Shown: piece by piece, positions 35,948 to 49,187 of the stretch
Position numbering within the stretch: position 1 is the first letter of the stretch
Layout: each line of letters opens with the position of its first letter
Source of the DNA: Oegoconia quadripuncta
Lineage: Eukaryota; Arthropoda; Insecta; Lepidoptera; Autostichidae
Length of the DNA: 64,000 nt
Assembly (NCBI GenBank): GCA_949316235.1
Contig: OX438757.1
Location: forward strand, 13,572,657-13,636,656
Direction: 5' to 3'
Program-made: the position numbers and the translations under genes
The notes under the pieces: model-generated
Databases searched by the model: none
The model's input: only the letters and a program-made list of their open reading frames with translations
Told to the model about the DNA's origin: nothing

Positions 35948-36639
35948 ATTCCAATCGTTTAGCCATTACGTGCGTGATGCTAGAATTCATACAGTGGAAT
36001 AGTTCTACAAAACAAAGTTATAAACTTTTCGTCGGCCGCACGTTTCTGTTCTCCGTGTATTAATTGCATAGAATACTATATGTATATTGCATCCTCCCGG
36101 ACAAACATTAGGATATTTTGTCTGGAATTTAGGGACTTATATATTTCGGTGGCACTATTTATGCTCATTATTTTGGGATATAAATTATAATCATGTAAAG
36201 CAGTCTGTGTATAAGAATGAGAATTTCAGGAACACGTGACGCCTGAATGCTAATAAGTAACTCTTAAACTTGGAGGAAAAGTGATAGGTCACTTGATACG
36301 ACACGATATTTTTTTTAAGAACATAATTGAGGAAAAGATTGAAGAACAGAGAGGAAGGGGAAGACCTAGGCGTAATTACTTCGACCAAGTGAAATAAAAA
36401 CGTGAATGTCGTGTCGTACCAAGAGGTTAAAACGAGGGCGGAAAGTAGAGAGACGTGGTCATTACTCCATCGACAAGAGCATAGCTCTTAAATTGAAGAA
36501 AAAGAACTCTTAAACTACAATGGCACTTTTTTTTTCCTTCGGACACTATTTGGCACTATTTCAGCACAGTTTTTTGACATTGTCAAAATAACTAAACTCC
36601 ACTTTGTGTATTCTAGCATCCATTAGATATTAGACATTC

Positions 36640-36960
36640 GTATTGAAACTATTAAAGCATCACCCGTCACAGAATTTCATCTTTTTCGTGGCCTTCCTCT
36701 TCCTTTCCGACCATCACTCTCTTAATAACAGGCGTTTCATCCCTCCTCATAAAATGTCCATACCAAGCCAACGGTTTCCCTTCAACTTTTTTGTCACGGG
36801 TGCCACTTTTAAACTTCCCCATACATACTCATTCCTTATTTTATTCACCCTCGTCACTCCCCTCATCCATCTCAACATTCACATGTCTACTGCATGCAAT
36901 TTTCTTTCATCCGCCTTCTTCATGGCCTAACACTCCGATCCATAGATTACGACAGGTCTT
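36640..36960 (-). pseudogene. LINE RT C-terminal fragment (minus)
   Basis: The minus strand reads [38 protein letters not shown] and KEEEGHEKDE with stops. It is a typical LINE ORF2 end; a diverged plus-strand relative lies at 41495-41745. 35950-36640 shows nothing recognised. Confidence 0.7.
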
Positions 36961-37371
36961 ATCACGTATTTATAATTTTTCCGGTGTTCAACATATTGTT
37001 CCGGTGACCTGTCGCCATAGAAGTGTCTATTGTATAAAAATCATGTGATAAATACCAAGTCGAAAGAATGTAAATTGAATTGTAAAGTGAAAAGAGAAAT
37101 GCAGATTCCACACTGTTCCCTATTCGAACGAACGGCAATATCAAGCTGCCGCACGCTGTTGGTTCCCAGCTGACGGTTTGTGTGGTCTTGTATTATCCGC
37201 CGACGATGCAAGACTTTACACTGGTATACATCAGAAAGTTTTGCTTCAGTCTTAATTTTCCTTATTGTTGAAGTAACTATCCATATCCATGATAATACTT
37301 CTAGTGGATTGTTGTGGAATAAAAGTTGAGCTATGAAAAGTTTTATGAAATTTAATTCGTGTAATTGACGG

Positions 37372-37500
37372 CCTGTTTGGTGTAGTGGTTAGAAACTGTG
37401 ACTGCTATACCAAACCGTTGCGGGTTCAAATCCCGCTAGGGGCATAAGTTTGTATGATGAATACAGACGTGGTCCCGAGTTATGGATGTTTTTCATTTAT
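37372..37500 (+). repeat. tRNA-like SINE head
   Basis: cctgtttggtgtagtggtta, then gcgggttcaaatcccgctag and ataagtttgtatgatgaata, a diverged SINE2 head. No evidence of a functional tRNA. Confidence 0.6.
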
Positions 37501-37507
37501 ATATGTA

Positions 37508-37625
37508 CTAGCTTTCCTCCCGCGACTTCGTCCGCGTGGAAGATTTTATCAAAATCCTTTCTTAGCGGATGCCTACGTCATAACATCTACCTGCATGCCA
37601 AATTTCAGCCCGATCCGTGTCAGTC
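37508..37625 (+). repeat. RTE-like LINE 3'-end fragment, diverged
   Basis: ctagctttcctcccgcgact, tcgtccgcgtggaagatttt, then tgccaaatttcagcccgatc. Confidence 0.5.
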
Positions 37626-37967
37626 ACCTTTGAGTTATATATATTTAGATTTATTTACAAAAAAAAATGTATCTGTGTAGTATATCAACCATCTGGTATC
37701 CATAACACAAGCCTATATGTGCATAATGTGCATTTATTTTATATAATGTATAATTAAAAAAATTTCGATTCATACAAAGTAAACCACTCTGAAACCACCT
37801 TTTAGTATGGAGGACCTTTGGCTTGACGTGACTGCAGACAATGCCGTAGTTGTGTCTGAATTCTGGGCAGTATCAGGTATGATTGGACACATTGACACGA
37901 AGAAGTATGGAAGTCAAACAATTTTCGGCTGAATTCGGCTATGGTGCCTAGTGGAAATTCGTAATCA

Positions 37968-38175
37968 TGGGTTTTTTTTTTTTATTAAAAACTGGTTTCG
38001 CGTTTGACTACAATCTCACCTGATGGAAAGTGACGATATAGCCGAAGATGTATCACGCGCACCCAGTAAATGCCTATTCACTCTAGACTTGAAGATCCCA
38101 AGGTTGTAAGGGTGGAGCCACCATCCAAAAATTGTTGGACTCCCATACTAAAGGTTTTCAGAATGGTTTACTTTG
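37968..38175 (-). repeat. SINE/LINE 3'-tail repeat
   Basis: T-tract, then acaatctcacctgatggaaa and cccagtaaatgcctattcac, closing at gaagatcccaaggttgtaag. Matches 43302-43452. Confidence 0.6.
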
Positions 38176-38789
38176 TACGGGTAGGTAATCGAAAGTTGTT
38201 CGTAATCACGAGTGGCGTCATCAATTAATGGGAATTTCGTTAAGATCTGATAATACGGAGATAGATAGTGAAACCTTACTGAAATCGGTTGTTTTGCTAA
38301 TTTTGGCTATTCAATTATCATTTTTTTTTGATTGCAAAATGAAATAACAAGAATAGAACTCTCTGAGAGATAAACACTTTTTTGTAAATTATTTCGTACT
38401 GTTTGCGCTTATGCTTTTTTAATAATTCAATTTTCAAAAATGTTCTGCAAAACGTAAAGCAACCCACAAAGGATAATTGTCATAAGTGGACAACAAAGAA
38501 GCGCGCGCCGACCGTGGACGAACCTAACGAGATTTGTGGCCAGCACCAAATCACGGATATCCACTTAGCTGTATACCGCGAAATTCCTTATTCCATTCTG
38601 AATTTATTGTTGTAAGTATAAAAAATTCTCACTATGAAAAGAAATAAACATTTAAAATACCCTACCACCAACCAATCGGATCAGATGAACCGATTTGGAT
38701 GAAATTTGGTATAAAAGTGGAATATGTCCAGGAATACGACATAGGATATTATCCCGATAAAGTGACTAGTTGAGCGACAAACAAATTAA

Positions 38790-39088
38790 ACCGCCTCCGT
38801 GGCTCAAATGTAAACGACATTGGGTTTACCTTTCGGAGGTCGCGGGTTCGATCCCCAGCGGGGTACATATTTAGTACTCAGTTTGGTTGGTGGTAGGGCA
38901 TTTTAAATGTCCGCCTGGCTAGCTACCACCATCTTATCTAAATCTGCCGCTAAGCAGCAATGTTAATAGCATTGGCCCAAAATGTGTTGGGGTTTCCGGG
39001 TCAGTAGGCTTCCACCTTCGACCTCATCTTCACTTAACATCAGGTGTGATTGAGGTCAAGTACCAACCCGTTGTGCATAAAAATAAAC
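38790..39088 (+). mobile_element. SINE1 copy, full length with internal deletion
   Basis: Head accgcctccgtggctcaaat, B box gggttcgatccccagcgggg, tail caacccgttgtgcataaaaa. The body lacks the gttgtgttccggttgtcaga segment present in other copies. Confidence 0.88.
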
Positions 39089-39484
39089 TAGAAACACCCG
39101 TTGTTATCGCTCTTGAGTGTGTTAAATAATGAATGATGTAAATAATCATAATGTTAATGGATGCCAGAACACAAAATAAAGAAAAATAGTGTACACAAGA
39201 TTACAGTATAAAGATGTAAAAGAGCTACGGAAGAAAACGCAGCCACATTCGACGAAGTGAAATAACGAGATACGGCTCAGGATTACCAAGGAGATAATCC
39301 GCCGAGGAAAAAATCCATTATAATAAAACGAAACGAAGATTTTCACTTACTCTTAGCTTCGTTCACAAAAAATTTAAAAAAGGAAGGCCCAAACGCTTTT
39401 GGAACCTTGTAGCCAAAAAGGACAAAGGCCGTTTTCTACGGATACTCATGTCTTTACATACACAGAACCACTAGTGGTGCTGTC

Positions 39485-39560
39485 GCAATCGATATTCGTT
39501 TTCGATTAGATGATTAAGCGATGTCTGACCCCGTCAGTCCTTTGATGGTTGATCACTAGT
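39485..39560 (+). repeat. 5S-rRNA-related SINE fragment, diverged
   Basis: ttttcgattagatgattaag, then cgatgtctgaccccgtcagt and cctttgatggttgatcacta. The order and spacing match the 3' half of 5S rRNA and the copy at 53500-53620, but it is more diverged. Confidence 0.55.
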
Positions 39561-40447
39561 GGCATTTTAATACAAATTTTCTCGCGCTTCGGAGGGCTCG
39601 TTAAATAGTTGGTGCCGGTTGTTTTAAATTGAAGGTAGTCGTTAAGCCAAGTCAGTGGCGTACAGGGGCGGCTTAAAAACACTGACTGTCAGATCGACGA
39701 TTGTGTGGATGGATGATTCTGTGGGAATGCAATAATTGAAATCTGGAACGCGAACTCATGCTTGACAATCTAAATTCGAATATCCGGCCGGTATATTATG
39801 GCGACCTAGTACAAAACCGCCACAACATCCGAGCGTTCAAGCGTTTCTGCCATACCTACTATTGGCACGTTTACCTACGGTAGCCTCCTGGCTCACTGCG
39901 ATCTGGCGTTGTCGGTGGTGAATTAAATTAGGGAGTCGAGCTTCACTTGACTCTCTCCCCCATAGGGTTAGTCGCTTTGGCTTTTTGCGTCACATTAGCT
40001 ACACTCCCATTTGCTGGAGGGAAGGTGGGCCTTTCTTTCTTTCCTACTTTTCACCCTTAAATTCTTTATTTAATTAGTCTGGGGTCCAAGGTAGCAATAG
40101 AGTCACGTAGGGCATCGTCTATCTTCAGTAGGCGCCGTGCAGAGTACCACTGTTGATCCTGGCTTACAGGAGTTACAGTGGGAGGAGAGCGGAGGTGGGA
40201 TCTGTCAGATGGACACTAGACTGATACAAATTCACCAATCCACGCTGGGCCCGCGTGGTAGATTATGGCCCACACCCTCTCCCAGTGAGAGGAGGCTGTG
40301 CCCCAATATTGGAGACGTGTAAGGCTGTTAATGAATACACATATAAAGTCACGACCTTTATTCCAAGTGGTCGGAGATATCGCAAACATAAGCCTTTCGG
40401 TATTCCAAACTTTAAAAGTTCAATGCTTGAAGCAACATCCATGGTTA

Positions 40448-40610
40448 GACGACCGATTGGTGTAGCGGATAGTGACCCTGTCAGCGGAACCAACGGTTGC
40501 GGGTTCGAATCCCGCGCGAGGGGTAAATGTTTGTATGATAAATACGAACATTCATTCCCGAGTCATGGATGTTTTTATAAATATTTATGTATGTTTATCC
40601 GTTATCTATT
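40448..40610 (+). mobile_element. SINE2 copy, plus strand
   Basis: cgaccgattggtgtagcgga, tagtgaccctgtcagcggaa, ggttcgaatcccgcgcgagg, then tttgtatgataaatacgaac. 3' part truncated after tatgtttatccgttatctat. Confidence 0.85.
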
Positions 40611-40749
40611 ACCGGGGTACCGGGCTCGATTTTCGATCATGCTCTTTTGCACTATTCGTATACATGGATTAAAGAGTTAGAGGCTGATGAGATGACACTT
40701 GAGATACTGTTACAGTCCCAGCAGGCCTTTATTATTATTATGGTTCACC

Positions 40750-40902
40750 TTTTTTTTCTTTTTTTTTTATTATTGCGCGACGGGTTCGTACTTGACCTCA
40801 ATCACACCTGACGTTAACAACAATGCTATTAACATTGTTGCTTGGCGGCAGATTTAGATAAGATGGTGGTAGCTAGCCAGGCGGACATTTAGAATGCCCT
40901 TT
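40750..40902 (-). mobile_element. SINE1 copy with deletion, minus
   Basis: T-tract, gcgacgggttcgtacttgac, tcacacctgacgttaacaac, then ggtggtagctagccaggcgg. Head and middle are missing. Confidence 0.8.
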
Positions 40903-41494
40903 CGAAATATACAGCGTGAACCCATCGCCGTTCAAACGTGGAAACCTATGGGAGTGCCTTGGTGTAAAGTCCCTTTGTCGCCTTTTACGACAACCACGGG
41001 AAGTGACGGGTTGATTCTACTTTTATTACGTACCGAAACCACACGGCCTTATGTCTTTCAGAATCAAAAATCGAAGGATTTATTAGTTGAATCTGTTGTA
41101 ATAATTGAAATGAAATTGTGATAGAGGTATTTAAACATTAGCTCATAGAGTTCAATACTCCGTACCTATTACAAAACGACACTTAAGTCTGAGCGTTATT
41201 CCCATCTCTTTCACAGCACAAGAATATGAATTTAATCTATCCCTTTTGAATTAGTTTTAAGTGCAGATCATGACTTGAATGTGATTACGTCGCGCCTTAG
41301 AATATAACCATATGTTGATTCTATTAACACCGCTGCAAATTAGGCTTTTGTGACCCTAAAATCAGTAAAACTTGATCGGTATTGTCATCGTTATCGGTAA
41401 CCAATCAGAAAACGTTCAGTTGCCGATACCATTGAAATTATATAACAGTTACTATAATCACAAGAAATCTGAAAGTGGCACTAATAACAAAAAA

Positions 41495-41745
41495 GTTGAG
41501 GAGTAATAGGTTAGCATGATTTGGACACGATATGAGGAGGGATGAAAGGCACGTAACTAGATGAGTGCTAAGTATGAATGTCCAGGGATACAGAGGTAGA
41601 AGATGACTGAAGAAGGTGTGGGTGGACTGCATGAGGAATGTTATGTGTGTGAAAGGGGTGAATACGGAGATGACGGCTGATAGAGGAGAATGGAAGAGGA
41701 AGACATATTGTGCCGTGTCCACTTAGAGTGGAATAAGGGCAGGAA
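41495..41745 (+). pseudogene. LINE RT C-terminal fragment (plus), diverged
   Basis: Residues such as MRRDERHVTR, then NVQGYRGRRRLKKVWVDCMR and DRGEWKRKTYCA are seen in two frames. Same protein end as 36640-36960. Stops and shifts show decay. Confidence 0.6.
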
Positions 41746-42091
41746 AATGATGATGAAATGATATAACAGAGCCCCAGTAATAGACGTTTAAACTGATGAT
41801 GAATTATGAAATTGTATGCCTTTCTAATTTAATAATGTCTTTTCAATACTATTAGGTGACTAAATACTAACACACTACAGTAAAACATTTGAAAATTCTT
41901 TCTTTGAATCAACAAAAGAACATTAGACAATTTCAAACGATGAATAATTGGCAAATTGTTTCCTTCGCCAACAACCAGCAATTGCGAATAGAATTTTACG
42001 GTTTTAAACGAGTTACGTGCTAAAGCTAAAAAGAAATGTTATTCTGGGAGCTTGCTCTAATTTTTTATTGACGTTTACTTTTTAGATCCTT

Positions 42092-42196
42092 TATATATTT
42101 TTTTTTTTATTTTTTTTTTATGGTTAACTGGATACGCATTTGACCACAATCTCACCTGATGGGAAGTGATGATGTGGCCGAAGATGAACACTCTAT
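42092..42196 (-). repeat. SINE/LINE 3'-tail repeat, short
   Basis: T-tracts followed by tggatacgcatttgaccaca and atctcacctgatgggaagtg, with gaagatgaacactc. Truncated copy of the 43302 repeat. Confidence 0.55.
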
Positions 42197-42867
42197 TGCA
42201 TATAAGTATACAAAAATAAATTGAACAAACATTCTGTCCTGTTTGTTAAAATGTTTGTACAATACACATAAAAAAGAATACGCCCCGAATACAGAACCTC
42301 CTCCTGTTTTGAAGTCGGTTAAAAAGGCGAGTTTATCATCGTCGTATCATCGTAGCGACAACAAGATAGAATCTAGATATAGATGCTAAAGGAAACTTGT
42401 CAAAGGTAATAAACATTGCAAGTATCCTCTCAACAACTTTTGCTAACTCTATTTCCGAATGGCAATTTTTTTGTGAACTTTACGTCTCAACTGTTTGCTA
42501 GTCTATTTATTGTGTGAAGTCTATTCCTACTGTTCACCGCATGTTTCGTTCAGGATTTTATTGTCACGCGTACGTGTTGGGTCAAGAGGGTAGGTTTGAA
42601 AAAGGACAGCGTGACCCACGGGTCTGTGATATGGCAAGATCAACGATACGTGACTTTGGGTTTTGCAGGGAAGTGAAAATTTGCAACATTTTCTTGACAT
42701 ATACAAAAAAAGATATATAAAACGTCTATTTATTGATTATTGTCTTTATTTTACATTTAGTCTCGACTGAAAGTACAAATTTGATCAAACTTTAAATACA
42801 AGCAAAATATAAACTAAATTAGCTATATTATTTTAATGTGGTTATCTAAAATTGACTTATTTATTTA

Positions 42868-43050
42868 CTGGCTTCGCGGCTTCGCCTGCGTGAAATAACT
42901 TTATCACGAATATGTTTAATTTGTTTATCCCGCGAGATCTACTCACTGGGTATTTTCTACCTATATACCAAATTTCATCCAAATCCGTTGAGCCGTTTCG
43001 CCGTGATTGAACAACAAACAAACATTCAAACTTTCGCATTTATAATTTTA
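42868..43050 (+). repeat. RTE-like LINE 3'-end fragment
   Basis: actggcttcgcggcttcgcc, tgcgtgaaataactttatca, then caaatccgttgagccgtttc and acaacaaacaaacattcaaa. Confidence 0.65.
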
Positions 43051-43301
43051 CTTAGATTTAATTGTCTTAGTTTGAATGAATCACAAAATATTAAAATACA
43101 TACCTATTTAAAATGAGCAACCCTTGAGTTTCAGTATTCTACTCGGAGGCGGCAGCTTTGTTAATGAACTGAGCAGTAATTTTAATTGTAAGTTAAATAA
43201 CGTGTTCGTGTAATAGGACTAACTATGCCATGAAATTATTTTTTAATTGTATTTCTAAGTAAAACTACAGCAATACCATTGCAGGACATATACGGGAACA
43301 T

Positions 43302-43452
43302 ATTTTTTTTTTTTTTTTTTTTATGATTGACTGGATACGCGTTTGACCACAATCTCACCTGATGGAAAGTGACGATGTGGTCGGAGATGAAGCACGCGAT
43401 CTCAGTAAATGCCTATTCACTCTGCTCTTGAAGATCCCAAGGTTGTAGGATT
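43302..43452 (-). repeat. SINE/LINE 3'-tail repeat
   Basis: Twenty-odd T, then gactggatacgcgtttgacc, caatctcacctgatggaaag and cccaaggttgtagg. Minus-strand retroposon end with long A-tail. Confidence 0.6.
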
Positions 43453-43797
43453 CAGGAAAGATCATTGACACCCATGTTACAGTAGTTTTATATCAACTGC
43501 TTATACCCAGATGGTAAGGAAAGAGCGTGTAAAGCTGAAAACGGGTCGAGATCGCATGTTTAAAAGTTTCAAAGTAACCTTTAGTTTGTTGTTGCACTAT
43601 TCTAATATATAGTAGGTACCTACCAACCTACTTTAAACCCGACGAAACTTTTAAAGTAGCACGACTTCACCCACGTTTGCGAAGTCTGTTTCCTCGCCGT
43701 AGAATAACGTCTTTCAAAATTCGAACTTTGCTTAGGTACACATCAAAATTGAGAGAAAATTTTAGTTACACAGTTTAGTTAAAAGCCGACTCTATCA

Positions 43798-44406
43798 TAG
43801 TCCAGTAAAGATGCACTTTTATAGATTATAAAAGGCCGTGATTTTTTGCACATGTATAGAGTAACTGTCAGTCATAAAATAAATGTTTTCTAATAAATCG
43901 GTAGCTTTGATTTAGATATAGTATATGTATTTAGTAATAAAACATTGACTATTAGATCAAAATTACCACTGTGAATTTCGTTCAATAATCGATCAATAAC
44001 TTCTTTATATTTAGGACAAATTTCACCGAGGGCAAATATCACGAATGAATAAACTACTTTTAGTAAATAAAAGTAGCCATTGATTAGAATAATAAATATG
44101 TTTAAATTAAAAATAATAAATATGTTTTAGAACATTGTTTTAGGAATTGTTTTCCAAATAAAAAACAAATTTGGAAATAGCTATAGAATAGTAGGAGTTG
44201 GTACATTATGATTAACGAAGAAAAAAATCTCCAATTTCATAGGTAAAGACCTAATTTATAATACGTATTATATCTAAAGCAAGCTACAGAATTATTAGAA
44301 AACATTTAAATTCTATTACTGATGGGTGCTCTATCCTTCCACAAAAAATCAGGAACTTTAAGATTGTAGGATTACACCACAAAAATTACGTATCTTTATT
44401 GGATTA
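43798..44406. mobile_element. Foldback element A with family B remnant
   Basis: Left arm tagtccagtaaagatgcact, right end cgtatctttattggattat. The interior includes gattaacgaagaaaaaaatc and tccaatttcataggtaaaga, the right end of family B. It is the same nested arrangement as 1395-2352. Confidence 0.65.
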
Positions 44407-45157
44407 TCAGTTCACACTAACGGGCTATATTTTATTTTCATCGCTTTCCATGGGAGGATTCGCACTAATCGCCACTCTGGCTAAGCGAGATGGCGGTCGC
44501 AGATTTTTCCAGAGATCCGCACTAATGACGCTGCTACCCTAGTCTATGCTGTTATGCTCACGATTCCTTAGTTGCCCGACTCCCATGGGAAGATACTGGT
44601 TGATACTCTTCCATCACCATACCGCCTGTCAGTTATGAAGTTGATAATTTATAGTAGGTCGCAGCAGCTGCTAGATGCAAGCAGCATTGGATAGCCATTT
44701 GGAAATGCTCAACTGGATATTCTTGGAGTTCTTTCAATGGACCAAAGATAACCTGAATAACGATAGTAACCGAAAAATCTGAGCAAAGTCATAGATTTTT
44801 AATGTATTTCTTACTGCAGTATGCAACGCGTCACTTTGAAGTTGCATGCAAGGACACTGTAAGGTCACTGTATTGGTGTACAACAGTAAAAGTAGTGGAA
44901 GAATTTACCTCCGCTATTAATAAAGCTAATTACACAGTAAAATTAGCGTACCTAATAAATAACCACCTAATTAATAAAATTACTAAAATCAGACTGAGTA
45001 AAAAGCCAAACAAAGAGATGGAAACGTCTATGTGATTTAGAAGCTCCACAGGTCTGCTACATAGCGTGTCTCACATGTTATATACATTTTCAGAATCATC
45101 ATATTGAGCCCTTTCCTGTGGTAACCATATTGTAGTTAACAACAATTTAGCTTCAAA

Positions 45158-45662
45158 TCAAATCAAATCAAAAATATTTTATTCAATGTAGGATACAAAA
45201 ATATCACTTATTGAAAGTCAACATGTTATTTTTTTTAAGCTACATCGCTTCGCAAGGTGTTATGGTTAGGGAGAAGAAGCGACAAGAAACTCCGCAACAA
45301 CACATCTTTTCAATTGGTTTCCATCTTTACAATAATATTACATTTTATATACATATTACAAAAAATAATAAACATAACTACCAGCTAACACCAGACCTCC
45401 TTATCGCCTAAATAATCATCTATCCTGTAATAACCCTTCTTACACAGAGTTTCTTTAATGTGGCGTTTAAATTTCTGCTCTGTTAAACTCAATACATGTT
45501 CTGGTATTTTATTGTAAAAGCGTATGCTGTGTCCCACAAAGAATGTGCTAACCTTGCTAAGTCTAAATTGTGGAATTTCAATTTTATTTTTGTTTCTAGA
45601 ATTCATATTATGATTATCAGAATGTTTACGAAATAGGCAAATATTTTTACGTACATACTGTC
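45158..45662 (-). pseudogene. LINE 3' end with RT C-terminus (minus)
   Basis: The minus strand encodes IEIPQFRLSKVSTFFVGHSI, YNKIPEHVLSLTEQKFKRHI and KKGYYRIDDYLGDKEVWC with a stop, and ends in (aatca)n. It is nearly identical to 9984-10475 (+), so the two copies are young relative to other LINE remnants here. Confidence 0.82.
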
Positions 45663-46332
45663 ATTTAACATTAGTTGTGGCAGAGGACAAGCACCAACCC
45701 GTCGTGCTTAAAAACACTAACTCGTTTATGTCTACATAGGAATAGACAAATCATTTGAAAGATATGTTTTACGGCACGACTTATCGATTAAAACTATTTG
45801 AAATACTTATAGATAGATACCTACCTACTTATATATCCGTAAACACACATTGACTTCTCCGTTCAATACAAGATAATGAAGCTTATATTGCACGAGTATA
45901 ATATCATGCAAACCCTATAAAGTATCGACATGTCAGAAATTTAATATCCGCTGCATACGTTACATTAATAAGAAACGATAGAAACGATATGAAATGAAAG
46001 ATCTGATAATCAGAGAATGGATAGTAAATTCTATTCTATTCAAGTTCTACTTATTATGAGACATCAGAGTCTCACATATTATTCACGAAGATGAGTAATA
46101 AAGGCTCTATCATCAGATCCTGATCCGACAATTTGTCAAGATAAATTAAACGAGACCAAACGAGTTAAAATGAATTCTCGTATGGTCGGATCGCAAACGA
46201 GGGCAATTAAGGGGACTGATATTTGAGTTTCTGCATTCGCATGTTTCATCATCATTCTAAAAATCTTGAATAGAAAAACTATATCTTAAACGTACGATTT
46301 TCAATAACTTTCAAGGAAAAAGATCAAATGTG

Positions 46333-46436
46333 TGGGGGTTTCCGGGTCAGTACGCTTCCACCTTCGACCTCAACTTCACTTAACATCAGGTGTGATTGAG
46401 GTCAAGTACCAACCCGTTGGGCATATAAAAAAAAAG
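46333..46436 (+). mobile_element. SINE1 3' fragment
   Basis: gggggtttccgggtcagtac, tcgacctcaacttcacttaa and gtaccaacccgttgggcata plus poly-A. Confidence 0.85.
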
Positions 46437-47221
46437 TTGAATATAAATTGTTTGTACCTAATTTCGAGTTAAGTAACTCCTCGTTACTTAGTTCTCGTTA
46501 GTTAAGTGAATCGTCCAAAAGCGGAAAAAAGTTAGAAACGTGTCCACACACAAATTGACACAACTAACTATCCCAGTCCCAACTTCTTACAAAACCTAAC
46601 TTTGTCAAAAAAAAGTTTCGAAATTTGGCTTTGCAATGCCACAGATAGACGAAAGCTTCAAATTTATAACACGCCATTTGCATCGAGAGTTATCAACGCA
46701 AGCACAGAGTTAAAAAGATTTTAAAGGTCACTAGTTCATGCATAAAATAAAGAGAACTTTATATACCCACGAACTAAAACCACTCTACTTTATACAAACA
46801 TAAAGAGGTGTATAACTAGTTATGTGTTAAAGGCTAAGCTTTAGCTACAATTTTAATTTTGCGACATTTTTGTAGGTAGTTCTCACCTTCGCTTGACCTA
46901 ATTCTAAACTCGAAGTCAACACGTAGGTGAATTTGCATGATAATGGTGTTTGCGGCGACGCTTTAGCATAGCAAGCAACGTCGCGGTTGGCATGCAGCGG
47001 GAAATTTCGCATCCTTTTCCGGCGAAGGTAATGTCCACATTTATGATGGGCTTTCTTATGTAACTTGTCTAAGCAAGTTACGACGGCGGGCAGTGTTTTA
47101 CAGTGGGAAGTGCAAGTAAAATGGCGAGTGATGGAATTGACATCCTCAGCGCGTCCCTAGATTAATGAGATAGTATAGAGCATGTAGAAATAGTGATCGA
47201 CTTTAGCACGTCGCTACGTTA

Positions 47222-47670
47222 GTATTAGGTCCTTACCTATGAAATTGGCGTTTTGTATGAAGAATTTCATTAAGACTGTTTTCTCCATACAAATATTTTT
47301 GATTTTTTTTTTGGGAACGGCAAATCCAAATTTAGCTAAACTTTGTGTGCATTATCGGATAACATTAAGTTAAGTATAGGCAGCGTTAATTTTTAAAAGT
47401 AACCGCTTAATAAAAGTTTCAGCGAATCTAAGAAATGATTATGGGAAGCACTTGAAAAGGGCTCTGTTCCAATTTTTTTTTATTATGTGATTTAGCCCAG
47501 CAATTAAAAAATATTTAATTGATTGATTGATAAATAATGTGAAACCTTGATATAATATTCCATTTTCCAAATAAAAAACAAATTTGGATATAGCTTTGAA
47601 AATCGCAGGAATTGGTACATATGATTAACGAAGAAAAAAACTCCAATTTCATAGGTAAAGACCCAATATA
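47222..47670. mobile_element. Family B element, complete with inverted ends
   Basis: Left end attaggtccttacctatgaa, right end ttcataggtaaagacccaat, forming 25-bp or longer imperfect terminal inverted repeats. It contains cgtttttgtatg-type internal sequence and a gattgattgatt insertion at 47518. Non-coding; best full-length reference for this family. Confidence 0.75.
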
Positions 47671-48242
47671 TAAGATAATAAAATATGTAGTTTAAAAAAC
47701 TAAAAATAGACGCAAGTAAACAACAAATAAGATTTTAAATAGAATCGTAATTAATCTTCCCATCTCTATAATTGTTTTACAATCGAATTAGGTACTTTCA
47801 GCTTTGCTAGTGCTGGGGCGTTAATGTGACCAGCGTAATGCGTGCAAACAGTAAGATAACGAAATTTCGTCGTGCTGGCGAAACGTCGCAGTTTCTGCCA
47901 TTTTCAAGACAAATTGTCATATTTTACGAAGTATGTGACATAGAACCTCCTTCTTTTTTGATTGAAGTCGATTAAAAACTAATAACATGTAGTTTAAAAT
48001 ACTAAAAAAACACGCTTCATATCCGCCATCCATCTCCTGGCTCCATCATCAGACCGCCGGCCGCCAACAAGTGTAACTAAGTAAGTGAACTCGTCAAAAT
48101 GAATCATGTAAGTCCAAACTCGAGGGGTTTACTAGTAGCCACTGAAGAGTTTCACCATCCACCTCTTGACTCCATCAATTTCAAGATACCACATTATACT
48201 ATTGTCATCAGAATCACATATAATAATAATAAATAATAAATA

Positions 48243-48464
48243 TTTCGGACAATTTCACCAATCATCTAGTCCCAAACCAAGCAAAGCTTGTACTATGGAT
48301 ATTAGATAACGGATAAACATACATAAATATTTATATAAATATCCATTACTCAGGAATAAATGTTCATATTCATCACACAAACATTTACCCGTCGCGGGAT
48401 TCGAACCCGCAACCGTTGGTTTCGCTGACAGGGTCACTATCCACTACACCAATTGGTCGTCGTC
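48243..48464 (-). mobile_element. SINE2 copy, minus, best preserved
   Basis: On the minus strand the head is gaccaattggtgtagtggat, then accaacggttgcgggttcga and tcccgcgacgggtaaatg, with tail tagtttgg / gactagatgattggtg. A further short plus-strand head fragment is at 48716-48762, next to a duplicated and inverted agttatgtgtctacttga. Confidence 0.88.
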
Positions 48465-49187
48465 AATATACATACAAAGTTTCATTTCGATTCGAAGATA
48501 AGTTTAAATTAACTTTCAAGATTTGATTACATTGTTAGTTACAAGTGAGCTAATAAAAGCGTGTTAATAATATAGGGATAATATAACAAGTTAGTCAACA
48601 CAATGAGTGTCCTCACTACCTCTCCACATCGCAGCCTAGTTATGTGTCTACTTGAAAGGCAACAATCGGTCGTCAAGTAGACACATAACATCGCAGCCTA
48701 GTTATGTGTCTACTTGACGACCGATTGGTGTAGTGTATAGTGACCCTGTCTGCGAAACTAATCGATTAAGCCTTTTCGAATATAATTTACTTTTAATGTA
48801 TATAGCTGGTTGGTATATTTATATAAAGGTCAATGGTTAAATTGATCACAACCGATCGGAGCACTATACTTAGGGTTGCCATAACTTCTATAAGTCAATA
48901 CGGGACATTTTCTTTTCTGATGACTAATACTCGAATCTAAGACATTCAATACCGACGCGGCTTTTGAGCTATGTTTTATTATATCTACTTTTGCACGCAT
49001 GTGCACATAGTATGAGTTTTCCAACAGATGGGTATTGATCAGATGAGATTATCTCCACAGTAGTGGCTATCGCGCTCGCGACCCTCACCTCTTTATTCTA
49101 TTTCCGTATTTTCTCGAAATACGGGATAAATACGGGACATATAGTAATACGGGACGGGATGGTCAAATACGGTGACAGTCCCGTATA

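Noticed and set aside
36643..37048. Two plus-strand frames of 95 and 85 codons
   Set aside because: Antisense to a minus-strand LINE RT end.
37372..37445. Possible tRNA gene
   Set aside because: A and B boxes are present but the sequence continues into a SINE body, and a full cloverleaf with paired acceptor stem was not evident.
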